DNA of 64,000 nt from Parazoarcus communis (lineage in GTDB: Bacteria; Pseudomonadota; Gammaproteobacteria; Burkholderiales; Rhodocyclaceae), in contig NZ_CP022187.1 in the NCBI RefSeq assembly GCF_003111645.1, positions 1,860,001 through 1,924,000 of the forward strand, in the 5' to 3' direction. The notes under the pieces were generated by a model, which saw only the letters and a program-made list of their open reading frames with translations, was not told the DNA's origin and ran no database searches. Numbering within the stretch: position 1 is the first letter of the stretch; every line of letters begins with the position of its first letter. Shown piece after piece: positions 47,081 to 54,991 of the stretch. Both the position numbers and the translations under genes were made by a program.

Positions 47081-47943
47081 GCCGGTACCCCTGCAACCAC
47101 CTTGCGACGGCCGGTCATTACGCGCAACAGCGCATCAACAGAGATGATGATCAGCAGGGCCGAAAGGAAGAGCACCATGCCGGCGAAGCCGTGAAGAAAG
47201 CCCTGCCCAGCTTCGTCACCAAAATGATAGGTAATCAGCGTAAGCACCATGACCCTGATGACATTCGCAGTAAAGGATATCGGCACGATCAGGACCGCAA
47301 GTGTGATGTTGCGCATAAGCGAGGTGTGCCTCACCACGTTCAGATAGAGCAGGCCGAGCGATTCGAGCGCGAGCAGTGTCTGCAGACCTGCACAGGCATC
47401 GGCAACGAGGAGTTTGTACTGCCCGATCTGCAGAATGACGCCAGCGCGGGCGATCGGGTAACCAAGTGCGAACAGTGCGTTCTCCGCGACGTAGGACACC
47501 GCAATCTTCATCGGCATGGTCAGGGATTCCACGAGGGGCCCAGGCAGCGGCACCAGGAAGAACAGGAAGAAGACCGGGAACCAGATCTGCTTGAGACTGT
47601 TTGCGCCTCGCAAGAGCAGAACCGTGCCAATCAGTACGGGGAGCAGGGAGAGTGCCTGCGCACCTTCAAACCCCTGCGAGCGGCCGAGAATATAAAGGAC
47701 GCACCCACCCGCCAGCAGAGGCCAGCCGAGTGCAGGCACCGGACGGTCGTCGTTTGATGCGAATGCAGGCCACTTCCGGTAGATCAGCCAGACTGATATG
47801 GCGAGCACCATCGGGCCATGAACCTGCTCTTCCGTTGCCCATATCCCCGCCGAGAAATCAGTGACCATCGGGACGTACATGAAGCAGAGGCCACCGAGCG
47901 CGATGAGCCACGAAGCGTATGCGCGAATGTCATGCGTTGGCAT
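47077..47943 (-). CDS. xrtB: Exosortase B (XrtB / EpsH)
   Basis: 288-residue multi-spanning membrane transpeptidase that cleaves PEP-CTERM proteins. The catalytic set is intact: Cys184 in VADACAGLQTLL, Arg230 in FTANVIRVMVL and His251 in GFLHGFAGM. EpsI follows directly, which defines the B type. ATG 47943 with GGAG 6 nt upstream is preferred over the in-frame GTG at 47961. Its likely local substrates are the VPEPxTYAMMLAGLGL proteins at 26414 and 54258. Confidence 0.93.
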   Translation of the reverse strand: MPTHDIRAYASWLIALGGLCFMYVPMVTDFSAGIWATEEQVHGPMVLAISVWLIYRKWPAFASNDDRPVPALGWPLLAGGCVLYILGRSQGFEGAQALSLLPVLIGTVLLLRGANSLKQIWFPVFFLFFLVPLPGPLVESLTMPMKIAVSYVAENALFALGYPIARAGVILQIGQYKLLVADACAGLQTLLALESLGLLYLNVVRHTSLMRNITLAVLIVPISFTANVIRVMVLTLITYHFGDEAGQGFLHGFAGMVLFLSALLIIISVDALLRVMTGRRKVVAGVPA

Positions 47944-48014
47944 TCTGCACTCCGGCGTCACCCTCGCGACATGTGCATGCGCTCGGCGAGTGGGGGGCGT
48001 TCAAGAGATCGCCC

Positions 48015-48899
48015 TCATTGATTGTTGAGAATCGAGCCGATGACCGTGCAACCGCCAAGGCGCAGGCTGTCTGCATACGCCCGCAGGTTCCGGCTGCCCG
48101 TCTGATCGCGCCGTGCGACCATGAGCGCCGCCCCTGCGCGGGCGGACAGGGTCTGCCCATCTGCATACTCGCTGCCGGGCGGCGTATCGAGGATGATGAC
48201 ATCGAACTGTTCGCCAAACTGGGTGAGCAGTTGCGGCAGCAGCGGACGGGCGAGAAGCTCCTGGGGGTTGGGCGGGGTTGAGCCTGCCGGCAGAACCGAG
48301 AGCCCGAGCAGCTCGGGAATACGCTGCAGCGCATCGGGGCTGCTTCTGCCGGAGAGCAGCGTGGAAAGTCCCGTGCGATTCTCGATACCGAAGAGGGTGT
48401 GCTGCGAAGGGTTGCGAAGGTCCGCGTCGATCAGCAATGTGCGTTCGCCCAGCTGACTGAACACGACTGCCAGATTCGAGGCGAGCCAGGATCGACCCTC
48501 ACGGCGGTCGGGACTGACAATGGCGAGCGTCTTGCGCTCGTGCGCAACGTCGAACCAGCGCAGCATGAGCTGGCTGCGCAGGGCACGAAGCGCCTCGACC
48601 TTGAGCGAAAACGGTTGATAGGCGGCAACCACTTCGGTGGCGACCGAGCTTTGACCGGATTGCAGGTAGGGGTAGTCGAACTGCTGCGACAGGGCAAACT
48701 GGATGTCGGCCTCACTCAGAAGTCCGAGTGCTTTGGCGGCGTCGCCGAACATCATGCCCTGTTCGCGCTGAAGGCGAAGGATGCGTTCGGCGTCCGCAGG
48801 CTTGAGACGTCCGGTGTCGATCAGAATCGCACCGATGGAACGCCCGGCGGGCGCTCCATTACCGGCAAACAGCTGGCTTGCGTCATGGATCATGTTCAT
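48015..48899 (-). CDS. epsG: Chain-length determinant tyrosine-kinase-like protein EpsG
   Basis: 294 residues. Residues 20-80 form a GspE/MshE N-terminal-type domain (SIGAILIDTGRLKPADAERILRLQREQG, LLSEADIQFALSQQFDYPYL). Residues 105-290 are a BY-kinase/ParA-like domain with Walker A' LLIDADLR (155-162) and Walker B VIILDTPPG. The P-loop reads REGRSW (133-138), with Arg where GEGKS normally has Lys. There is no Tyr-rich C-terminal cluster. It works with EpsF to set chain length. Confidence 0.88.
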   Translation of the reverse strand: MNMIHDASQLFAGNGAPAGRSIGAILIDTGRLKPADAERILRLQREQGMMFGDAAKALGLLSEADIQFALSQQFDYPYLQSGQSSVATEVVAAYQPFSLKVEALRALRSQLMLRWFDVAHERKTLAIVSPDRREGRSWLASNLAVVFSQLGERTLLIDADLRNPSQHTLFGIENRTGLSTLLSGRSSPDALQRIPELLGLSVLPAGSTPPNPQELLARPLLPQLLTQFGEQFDVIILDTPPGSEYADGQTLSARAGAALMVARRDQTGSRNLRAYADSLRLGGCTVIGSILNNQ

Positions 48900-48968
48900 G
48901 CGCCTTCTCCTGCCCCGGCGGCTCTGCCGGCGGCGTTGCTGATTTCAGCGAAATCGAGTTCTCGGGCT

Positions 48969-50354
48969 TCAGGCAGCATTTGCAGTCCTCCAGCGCCAGC
49001 CTTTCCTGCCCGGGTTATCGGGGGGGATGGAGCCGAGAACGGGCAGCCCAAGTTCGTTGAACAGGTCGTCAGCAGAGCGGATTCGTGCGTTGATCAGTTC
49101 GAGCAGGAGCGCAACACCGCAACCCAGAGCGGCGCCGAATACGCAGGCAAGCAATGCGTTCAGCAGCAGCCTGGGGCTGGAGGGTGACGACGGGACTGTG
49201 GCCGAGGTCAGCACTGCGATGTTGGTCTGTTGCGTCTGACTTTCGAGGTTGGTCTGCATCAGCCGCTTCGTGACCAGATCGTAGGCATTCTGTGCATTCT
49301 CGACGTCGCGCTGCAGCACTGCGATACGGTCTCTGTGCGCCTTGAGTTCAAGCAGGCGGGCCTTCTGCGCCTCGACCGCGGACGCGATGTCGGCCTCGCG
49401 CGCAATGCTGATGCGCTCGCTTGTGCCCAGCGAGCGTGCGATGCGTTCAGTTTCGATTGCAACGCGCTGGCGCATCGACGCCAGTTCGGCATCGATTCTC
49501 GCCAGATCCGGATGGTTGGGCCCGAGCCTGCCAATGACCTGTTCGCGCTGTGCCTCGATACGTGCGACATCGCCCTTGAGCGACGACACCAGCGGGCTCT
49601 GAACCACTTCGGGAAGGGATTCGGCCGAGCCCGACTGGCTTTTCCGCGAGCGGCTGTCGACCTTCTGACCCTGCACGGTGACAAGCTGACTCGACAGCTC
49701 GGCCATTCGTGCACTTTCGACGTCGAACCGCTCGTCCGAAGCCACGATGCCGTGCTCCTGCTGATAATCGGAGAGCTTCTTGCGCGCGATCTCGACCTCG
49801 TCGCGGAGACCCTGCGTACGATCATTAAACCAGCTTGCATACTGCTTCGCCGGCTCGACCTTGAGCTCCAGCGTCGTTTCGATATAGGCCTCGGCGAAGG
49901 CATTCGCGATGGTTGCGGCAAACTCCGGATCGGCTGCCGTGTAGCTGATTGAGATGACGCTGCTTTCGCGGGAGGGCCGCACATCGAGCCCCCTGCGCAA
50001 CGAATCGCCCAGCCACGCCTGCAGCGAACCGACGCCATCAGTAGCCTCCCGCCAGCGCTCCTGGAAAGCCGGCAGGCGATCCATGCCGGTTCTGGAGACA
50101 ACCTGCTGCGCCACACGGCTCGACGCGATGATGTCCACCTGGGTCGAAATGTAGCCCGACATGGTCTGACCGGATGACGACGACGCAAGCAGCGGGTCGC
50201 CGCGACTGCCATCGACGACCACGGAAGCGTTGGCCGTGTACTTCTTTGGCAACGCGAGGCTGACGCCCATCACGACCACGACGACGCCCACGAAAATGGC
50301 AACCACCGTCCATCGCCGCGCCAGAAGAATCTGAAAGAATTGCTGAAAAGTCAT
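48969..50354 (-). CDS. epsF: Chain-length determinant protein EpsF (Wzz/PCP family)
   Basis: 461 residues: N-terminal helix (TVVAIFVGVVVVVMGVSLAL) and C-terminal helix (LLLNALLACVFGAALGCGVALLLELI) bracket a periplasmic coiled coil (EIARKKLSDYQQEHGIVASDERF, RIEAQREQVIGRLGPNHPDLARID). PSSPSSPRLLLN just before the last helix is the proline-rich Wzz motif. The short cytoplasmic tail (RSADDLFNELGLPVLGSIPPD) meets EpsG. 69 bp upstream of epsG, 14 bp after epsE. Confidence 0.92.
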   Translation of the reverse strand: MTFQQFFQILLARRWTVVAIFVGVVVVVMGVSLALPKKYTANASVVVDGSRGDPLLASSSSGQTMSGYISTQVDIIASSRVAQQVVSRTGMDRLPAFQERWREATDGVGSLQAWLGDSLRRGLDVRPSRESSVISISYTAADPEFAATIANAFAEAYIETTLELKVEPAKQYASWFNDRTQGLRDEVEIARKKLSDYQQEHGIVASDERFDVESARMAELSSQLVTVQGQKVDSRSRKSQSGSAESLPEVVQSPLVSSLKGDVARIEAQREQVIGRLGPNHPDLARIDAELASMRQRVAIETERIARSLGTSERISIAREADIASAVEAQKARLLELKAHRDRIAVLQRDVENAQNAYDLVTKRLMQTNLESQTQQTNIAVLTSATVPSSPSSPRLLLNALLACVFGAALGCGVALLLELINARIRSADDLFNELGLPVLGSIPPDNPGRKGWRWRTANAA

Positions 50355-50368
50355 GTGCGGTCCCCTGG

Positions 50369-51178
50369 TCAGAACAGGCTTTCCTTCACGTAGATGACGT
50401 CATCTACCTGGAGCAGGTCGTCGAGTTCAGGCTCGATCACTTTCAATACGCCGTCCGCGCCACGGCGGTGAACTCGAAGCCCCCGAATGGTGCCGCGCGC
50501 CGTCGTACCGCCGCCCACGGCCAGCCCCTGCATGACGCTCATGCCGCGCTCGAGGCGAAACGCGCCTGCACGCTGAACCTCGCCGTAGATGTAGAACACG
50601 GGGGCACGATGAACGTAGATCAGGTCGCCCCCGGAAACGACGGCGTCGTTTGCAAGATCGCCATTCATGAAGAGTGCGGGGATGTCGATTTCGCGGCGGA
50701 TCTGCTTTCCTTCACGGACGCCCACGAGGACGACCGTATCTGCACCATTGGGCGAGATACCCCCGGCGATGGCGAGCATGTCGGTGAGTCGCAGATTGGC
50801 CGTTTCCATCGGGAAACGGCCCGGACGATTGACCTGGCCGAGCACCGCGACCTGGTTGCCACGGATCTGCATCGGCAGGACATTGACCTGGGGCATGAGA
50901 ACGAAACCGCCTTCGCGCAAGCGGGTCGCGATGGTGTTCTCAGCCTTGGTTGTACTCTGGCCACCGACGACGATCGAGCCGATCAGGGGAAAGGTGAGCG
51001 TGCCATTTTCCGACACCCGGGTCTCGGTCGTAAGGTCAGGGTTCTGGAATACCGTGATGCGCACAATGTCGCCGGGCCCGAGGACATACTCCCGCTCTGC
51101 CGCGGCCGACGCCGCGCCAATGAAGCCGAAGACGAGAAGCAGCAGTGTGGCGAGGAAACGGGATGGAGAAGAGGTCAT
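50369..51178 (-). CDS. epsE: Polysaccharide export protein EpsE (Wza family)
   Basis: 269 residues: signal peptide (LATLLLLVFGFIGAASAAAE) without lipobox Cys, then the Poly_export domain (EREYVLGPGDIVRITVFQNPDLTTETRVSENGTLTFPLIGSI) and SLBB domains (VAVLGQVNRPGRFPM, YIYGEVQRAGAFRLERGMSV). It forms the outer-membrane secretion channel for the polymer. Absence of the lipid anchor used by E. coli Wza is normal for this subfamily. Confidence 0.93.
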   Translation of the reverse strand: MTSSPSRFLATLLLLVFGFIGAASAAAEREYVLGPGDIVRITVFQNPDLTTETRVSENGTLTFPLIGSIVVGGQSTTKAENTIATRLREGGFVLMPQVNVLPMQIRGNQVAVLGQVNRPGRFPMETANLRLTDMLAIAGGISPNGADTVVLVGVREGKQIRREIDIPALFMNGDLANDAVVSGGDLIYVHRAPVFYIYGEVQRAGAFRLERGMSVMQGLAVGGGTTARGTIRGLRVHRRGADGVLKVIEPELDDLLQVDDVIYVKESLF

Positions 51179-51283
51179 AGTTTTCGTATCTCGGCTCGGA
51201 AGGTTTGAACCAGTTGTATTGAAACCGCCGGCACATCAGCTCCGGCATCGGGGCTTGCAGGGAGCCCCACCATGGGGCGGAAT

Positions 51284-52240
51284 CTAGTTGAGACCCGCAG
51301 CCCCCTTCTCCAGCGCAGAACCCGACCCGGCAATCGACCGGGCGGTCTCGGGCAGCGCTTCGGGCGCCGCAACCTTTGCGCCGTCATCGGCCGCAGCAGC
51401 GGCAGTAGCAAACTCGCCCACGTATTCAATCCTGGCGATCTCGCGCAGACGCTTGAGTTCGGCCTTGGCAAGTTCGACCTTGGCCTGATTGAGCAGATAT
51501 TGCTCGATGAAGGGCTCGGCCTTCGCACGATCGATCGGCTCATCACGGTAGCCGGCAAGAAACAGAATCAGGGCACCGTAAGGCGTGCGACTGACGGCTG
51601 CCTGCCCCGTTTCAAGCTGCACCAGTCCGTTGAGCACTTCCATGGGCAACTGCTCTGCAGGCTTCGTGCCGTCACCGGCCGTAAACGGAATGCTTTTCTC
51701 GGTCAGCCACCGGGACACCTCCTCAGGCGTGCTGGCCCCCCGGACGGCATCCCGCAACTCCGCGTAGCGCTCAGCCGGAATGCGAATGCTGAGTTCGCGG
51801 AGATCATAGATGCGACGCTTGGCAAAGAGACCCGGATTGGCCTCATAGAACGCGCTGACTTCCGAAGCGCTGGGACGAACGCCAAAACCCGCCACCTGGT
51901 CGGCATAGGCCCGCGCCAGGATCTCGCGCCGCGCGGACTCGATGGCCTGCATGACCTTGGGCGTTCGGTCGAGCTTGCGCTCTTTCGCCTGCTGAACCAG
52001 CAACTCCTGATCGATGAGGCGCTCGAGCGCAGCTGCGCTGGCCTGCTTGACCTGATCGGCGGGCACATTTCCGGAGCGCATCAGCAGTTCATTCAGCTGA
52101 TGAACGGAAAGCTCTTCCTTGTTCACTTTGGCGGCGACCTGAGACGCAGGCTTGGAGGTGCTTTTTTCAGCGCCGCAGCCCGACAGCAGTCCGATGACAA
52201 TCACGGCAAGCAAGGGCGCCACTCGAACGGGTTGGAACAT
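51284..52240 (-). CDS. epsD: EpsD-family peptidyl-prolyl cis-trans isomerase lipoprotein
   Basis: 318 residues: lipoprotein signal with lipobox LLSGC, a SurA/PpiD-type N-terminal chaperone domain (LSVHQLNELLMRSGNV, ALERLIDQELLVQQAKER) and a parvulin-like C-terminal part (YDLRELSIRIPAERYAELR...). It probably helps fold the export barrel or EpsE in the periplasm. 106 bp before epsE; epsL lies 415 bp upstream. Confidence 0.88.
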   Translation of the reverse strand: MFQPVRVAPLLAVIVIGLLSGCGAEKSTSKPASQVAAKVNKEELSVHQLNELLMRSGNVPADQVKQASAAALERLIDQELLVQQAKERKLDRTPKVMQAIESARREILARAYADQVAGFGVRPSASEVSAFYEANPGLFAKRRIYDLRELSIRIPAERYAELRDAVRGASTPEEVSRWLTEKSIPFTAGDGTKPAEQLPMEVLNGLVQLETGQAAVSRTPYGALILFLAGYRDEPIDRAKAEPFIEQYLLNQAKVELAKAELKRLREIARIEYVGEFATAAAAADDGAKVAAPEALPETARSIAGSGSALEKGAAGLN

Positions 52241-52655
52241 TAGCTGACCTCGGATTTAATAAACCAGGCTTATCGAACTTCACACTGACAACGCTCACGT
52301 AACGTCAGCATAACAATCCGCCGTTTAGCGTCGATGACAGACTTCACATTCCGGAATCATGTTTCACAACGCCCTCCAGCAAACTGAAAGCAAACTTCGG
52401 GCCGACACGACCAAATCGTGCTGCAATGCAACTGTATTCAAGGGAAGGATCGCTTGACCGGTCGGGAAGCACGCACCAAAAAGGCATGCTGTACGCACTT
52501 TGTTTTGCAGTGCAACATAACAACATCATGAAAGCGCGTCAAGCTGATGGCATCACACTGCAGAATACCGATCCACGCGCACCGCACATGCCATCAGGCA
52601 CTGGCAGGGTGCATGAAGCAGAAAAATGCACCACCTTGGAACCGGACTCGAGTCC
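52241..52655. promoter_or_regulatory. 415-bp gap between epsL and epsD with two TGCA dyads
   Basis: Holds exact dyads TGCAATGCA at 52422-52430 and TGCAGTGCA at 52506-52514, 84 bp apart centre to centre, about 180-275 bp upstream of epsD. No coding frame with protein-like features was found and no intrinsic terminator follows epsL. The length and the motifs suggest an internal promoter for epsD onward (inference). Confidence 0.4.
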
Positions 52656-53870
52656 TCAGAAGGCAAACTTCCCGGACAACCAGATGGATGTCGCCCTGTA
52701 TTCGCTGGCAGCCACCGCAGACGACCGTCGAGACCGATTAAGACCAACACTCAAGCTGAGCGCGCGCATCGCCTGGTAACTGAGATTGAACCCATAGGTC
52801 GTTGTTCGATAGTCGCCCGCATCCACAAGGCCATCGTAGCCAAGCTCCGGGTCACCACCGTAATCGCGGGTGCGGACGTCGAAGATGCCCCCGAGGCGGA
52901 GTTTGTCGGAGATCGCCCACGTTGGCGCAATGGAAACAACGCGCGTAACCGCATAATTCGCCGCCAGGTCTTCTTCGGCACCGATCTCCCGCCGCCACGA
53001 AAGCGTCACTGCAGTTTTGGCCGTTGGTACCCACTGCAGGGCGAGACGCCCGGTATAGCCCTGAAAGTCCCGATTGGGCGCCGAGTCATAACTGCGGTCG
53101 GTGACACCGAAATAGCCTGACAGGCGCAACGCCCCGGTCAATCGCCAGTCACCTGAAACACGCACATCACGCTGCTGGTAATCGCGAATCGAGCCCGTTA
53201 TGTCGGCTCGGTTGGGGTAGCGACCGACGGTCTGGCGCGCGGTAAACACCACACGATTACCCGAGGAAGGACGGTAGGTGACGTTCACATCCACATCCCG
53301 ACTATCGAGCTCCGACTCCGGGCTGGCATTGTCCAGATAGGTGTAGCTCAACCGCGAAGCCCCAACCCCTACGGCCCAATCGGGATGAATCCAGTAGTTC
53401 GCGCTCGCGGCGGTACGCACATTGCGACTGATGGTCTGGTTTGAGCCAGCCGTATCGTCAAAGTCAGTCATCGCTTCGCTGTAGCTGTGACTGAGCGCCC
53501 CGCTCCAGTGGTTGCCCAGCTGCCAGTCCCACGCCAGCCTGAGACTGGGCGCGCTGTAATCAAGCCCATCGTGAACCGCGTAGGCTGAATGCCTGACTGC
53601 GAGATCGGCCTGCAAGCGCTGACGACTGTAAACCCGGTCGAATGCAGCCGTAACGGCCGTCACACTGATGGTGTCGCCACGCTCACCGCCCTCCGGCTCC
53701 TCGCCATCTGCAAGTCGATAGAGGTTGTCATCACGGGTGACAGTCTGCGACACACCGAAGTTGATCGCATCGGCCTCGTCAGCCCAGGCCGGCGCATGCG
53801 CCACGACCAGCGCTGCGAAGGCTGCGACCTGAACAGCTCCGGTTCGATAATTGCTTGTCGTATCTGCCAT
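52656..53870 (-). CDS. epsL: EPS operon outer-membrane protein EpsL
   Basis: 404 residues: signal peptide (VQVAAFAALVVAHAPAWA) and a series of amphipathic strands with aromatic ends typical of a beta-barrel (LRLAWDWQLGNHWSGALSHSYSE, GRLALQWVPTAKTAVTLSWRREI), ending IWLSGKFAF with terminal Phe for BAM recognition. EpsL is conserved at the edge of methanolan-type exosortase clusters and may be an export porin. First gene of the minus-strand EPS locus. Confidence 0.88.
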   Translation of the reverse strand: MADTTSNYRTGAVQVAAFAALVVAHAPAWADEADAINFGVSQTVTRDDNLYRLADGEEPEGGERGDTISVTAVTAAFDRVYSRQRLQADLAVRHSAYAVHDGLDYSAPSLRLAWDWQLGNHWSGALSHSYSEAMTDFDDTAGSNQTISRNVRTAASANYWIHPDWAVGVGASRLSYTYLDNASPESELDSRDVDVNVTYRPSSGNRVVFTARQTVGRYPNRADITGSIRDYQQRDVRVSGDWRLTGALRLSGYFGVTDRSYDSAPNRDFQGYTGRLALQWVPTAKTAVTLSWRREIGAEEDLAANYAVTRVVSIAPTWAISDKLRLGGIFDVRTRDYGGDPELGYDGLVDAGDYRTTTYGFNLSYQAMRALSLSVGLNRSRRSSAVAASEYRATSIWLSGKFAF

Positions 53871-54138
53871 GGCTCCGGAGTGTATCGACTCCCCTGTTAC
53901 ATTCTCGAGTGCGCTGCACAGCCTTCATCCTGGTGACATCTTCAGCCTGCAGACTCTCCCGGATTCTGCACGAGCCACCCCCTCAAGTCACGATGAACAT
54001 ACTGCACAGCATCAAAACAATGTGTCGGATTATTTTACACTTCGCCACCTTTGACACTGCATGACATTCGTTTACGGACCTTACCGCAGTGCACAAGCAA
54101 CTGATCGCGATCACCTTTGTACCAGACGCCCTCACCTT

Positions 54139-54154
54139 GGGCACAGTTCATGCT
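54139..54154 (+). promoter_or_regulatory. Sigma-54 promoter candidate for the PEP-CTERM gene at 54258
   Basis: GGGCAC-AGTTC-ATGCT keeps the GG and GC cores at the correct spacing, with one mismatch in each box of TGGCAC-N5-TTGCW. It would give a leader of about 90 nt. The 387-bp gap (53871-54257) separates epsL and this gene divergently and also holds a partial TGCA dyad (CGCAGTGCA, 54085). PEP-CTERM genes are often RpoN-controlled in this group. Confidence 0.45.
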
Positions 54155-54257
54155 TTTCATCTCTCAGCGCTGACTGGTGATCAACAGATCTTCATGGCAC
54201 GGCGCCAACAGCACGATGGTCGTTAATACCCCCGAACCCCATCAGGAGATTTTATTC

Positions 54258-54773
54258 ATGAAGCTCAAAAAATCAGTCGCAGCCCTCGTTCTTGGACTGA
54301 GCCTCGCAGGTAGCGCCAGCGCCGCAGTCTATGATTTGGGCACGATCACCCCGGGCACGGTCCTCAGTGACTTCAGCAGCACCTTCGCTTCCGGAACCAG
54401 CTTCACCGACACCTGGAACTTCTCGATTGCCACCCCTCTCGAGTCGGCCGGCTGGATCTCCAACGTGATCCTGGGAACGTGGTACAACATCACCGGACTG
54501 AGCGCGAGCCTGTTCACGTCCAGCGGTATCGAGCTTTACGACCTGAACGCGAATCCGGCGAGCACGGCCGACACGCTCTATGGGTCAGGCACGTTTGCAG
54601 CCGGCAACTACTACTTTGAGGTGTCCGGTACCGCAACCGGACCAAACGGTGGTCTGTACGCCTTTTCCGTGACCACTCAGCCGGTGCCGGAACCGGGAAC
54701 CTACGCAATGATGCTGGCCGGTCTCGGACTGATCGGCGCAGTGGCCCGCCGCAGGATGGGCGACAAAGCCTGA
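54258..54773 (+). CDS. PEP-CTERM protein of FxDxF type
   Basis: 171 residues: signal peptide (KSVAALVLGLSLAGSASAA), a short beta-rich body with GTSFTDTWNFSI (the FxDx[FW] motif of this subfamily) and the sorting signal VPEPGTYAMMLAGLGLIG plus ARRR. The signal is nearly the same as in the protein at 26414. Likely an XrtB substrate and an EPS-associated surface protein. ATG 54258 with AGGAG 9 nt upstream; the earlier in-frame start at 54177 lacks a signal peptide. Confidence 0.88.
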   Translation: MKLKKSVAALVLGLSLAGSASAAVYDLGTITPGTVLSDFSSTFASGTSFTDTWNFSIATPLESAGWISNVILGTWYNITGLSASLFTSSGIELYDLNANPASTADTLYGSGTFAAGNYYFEVSGTATGPNGGLYAFSVTTQPVPEPGTYAMMLAGLGLIGAVARRRMGDKA

Positions 54774-54785
54774 CGTTCGGAACCA

Positions 54786-54846
54786 CCGCAGATCGTTCAT
54801 CTGCGGCAAGCTGAAATACGCGGATCGCGGCCAGCAACTGGCCGCG
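54786..54846 (+). terminator. Two consecutive hairpins after the PEP-CTERM gene
   Basis: CCGCAGAT/ATCTGCGG (54786-54806, 8-bp stem, 5-nt loop) and CGCGGCCAG/CTGGCCGCG (54826-54846, 9-bp stem, 3-nt loop). No T-tract, so probably weak or factor-dependent. They separate this gene from epsB. Confidence 0.45.
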
Positions 54847-54991
54847 TCTGCACTTACCCCATCTGTGCCGGTACTTCGTTACCGAAAAGGCCAAGCACGG
54901 CGCCAAAAGCGCCCCTTCAACACCTGTGCAAGAACTCGCAATGCTATACTCTAAGCATGTTGCATAGCAGCAATGACTAGGAATAATGCAT

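Noticed and set aside
52426-52779. 117-codon plus-strand frame in the epsL-epsD gap
   Set aside because: Runs antisense into the epsL 3' end and shows no protein-like features.
54945-54950. TATACT as a sigma-70 promoter for epsB
   Set aside because: A good -10 box but no -35 at 16-18 bp spacing; kept only as a remark in the epsB entry.
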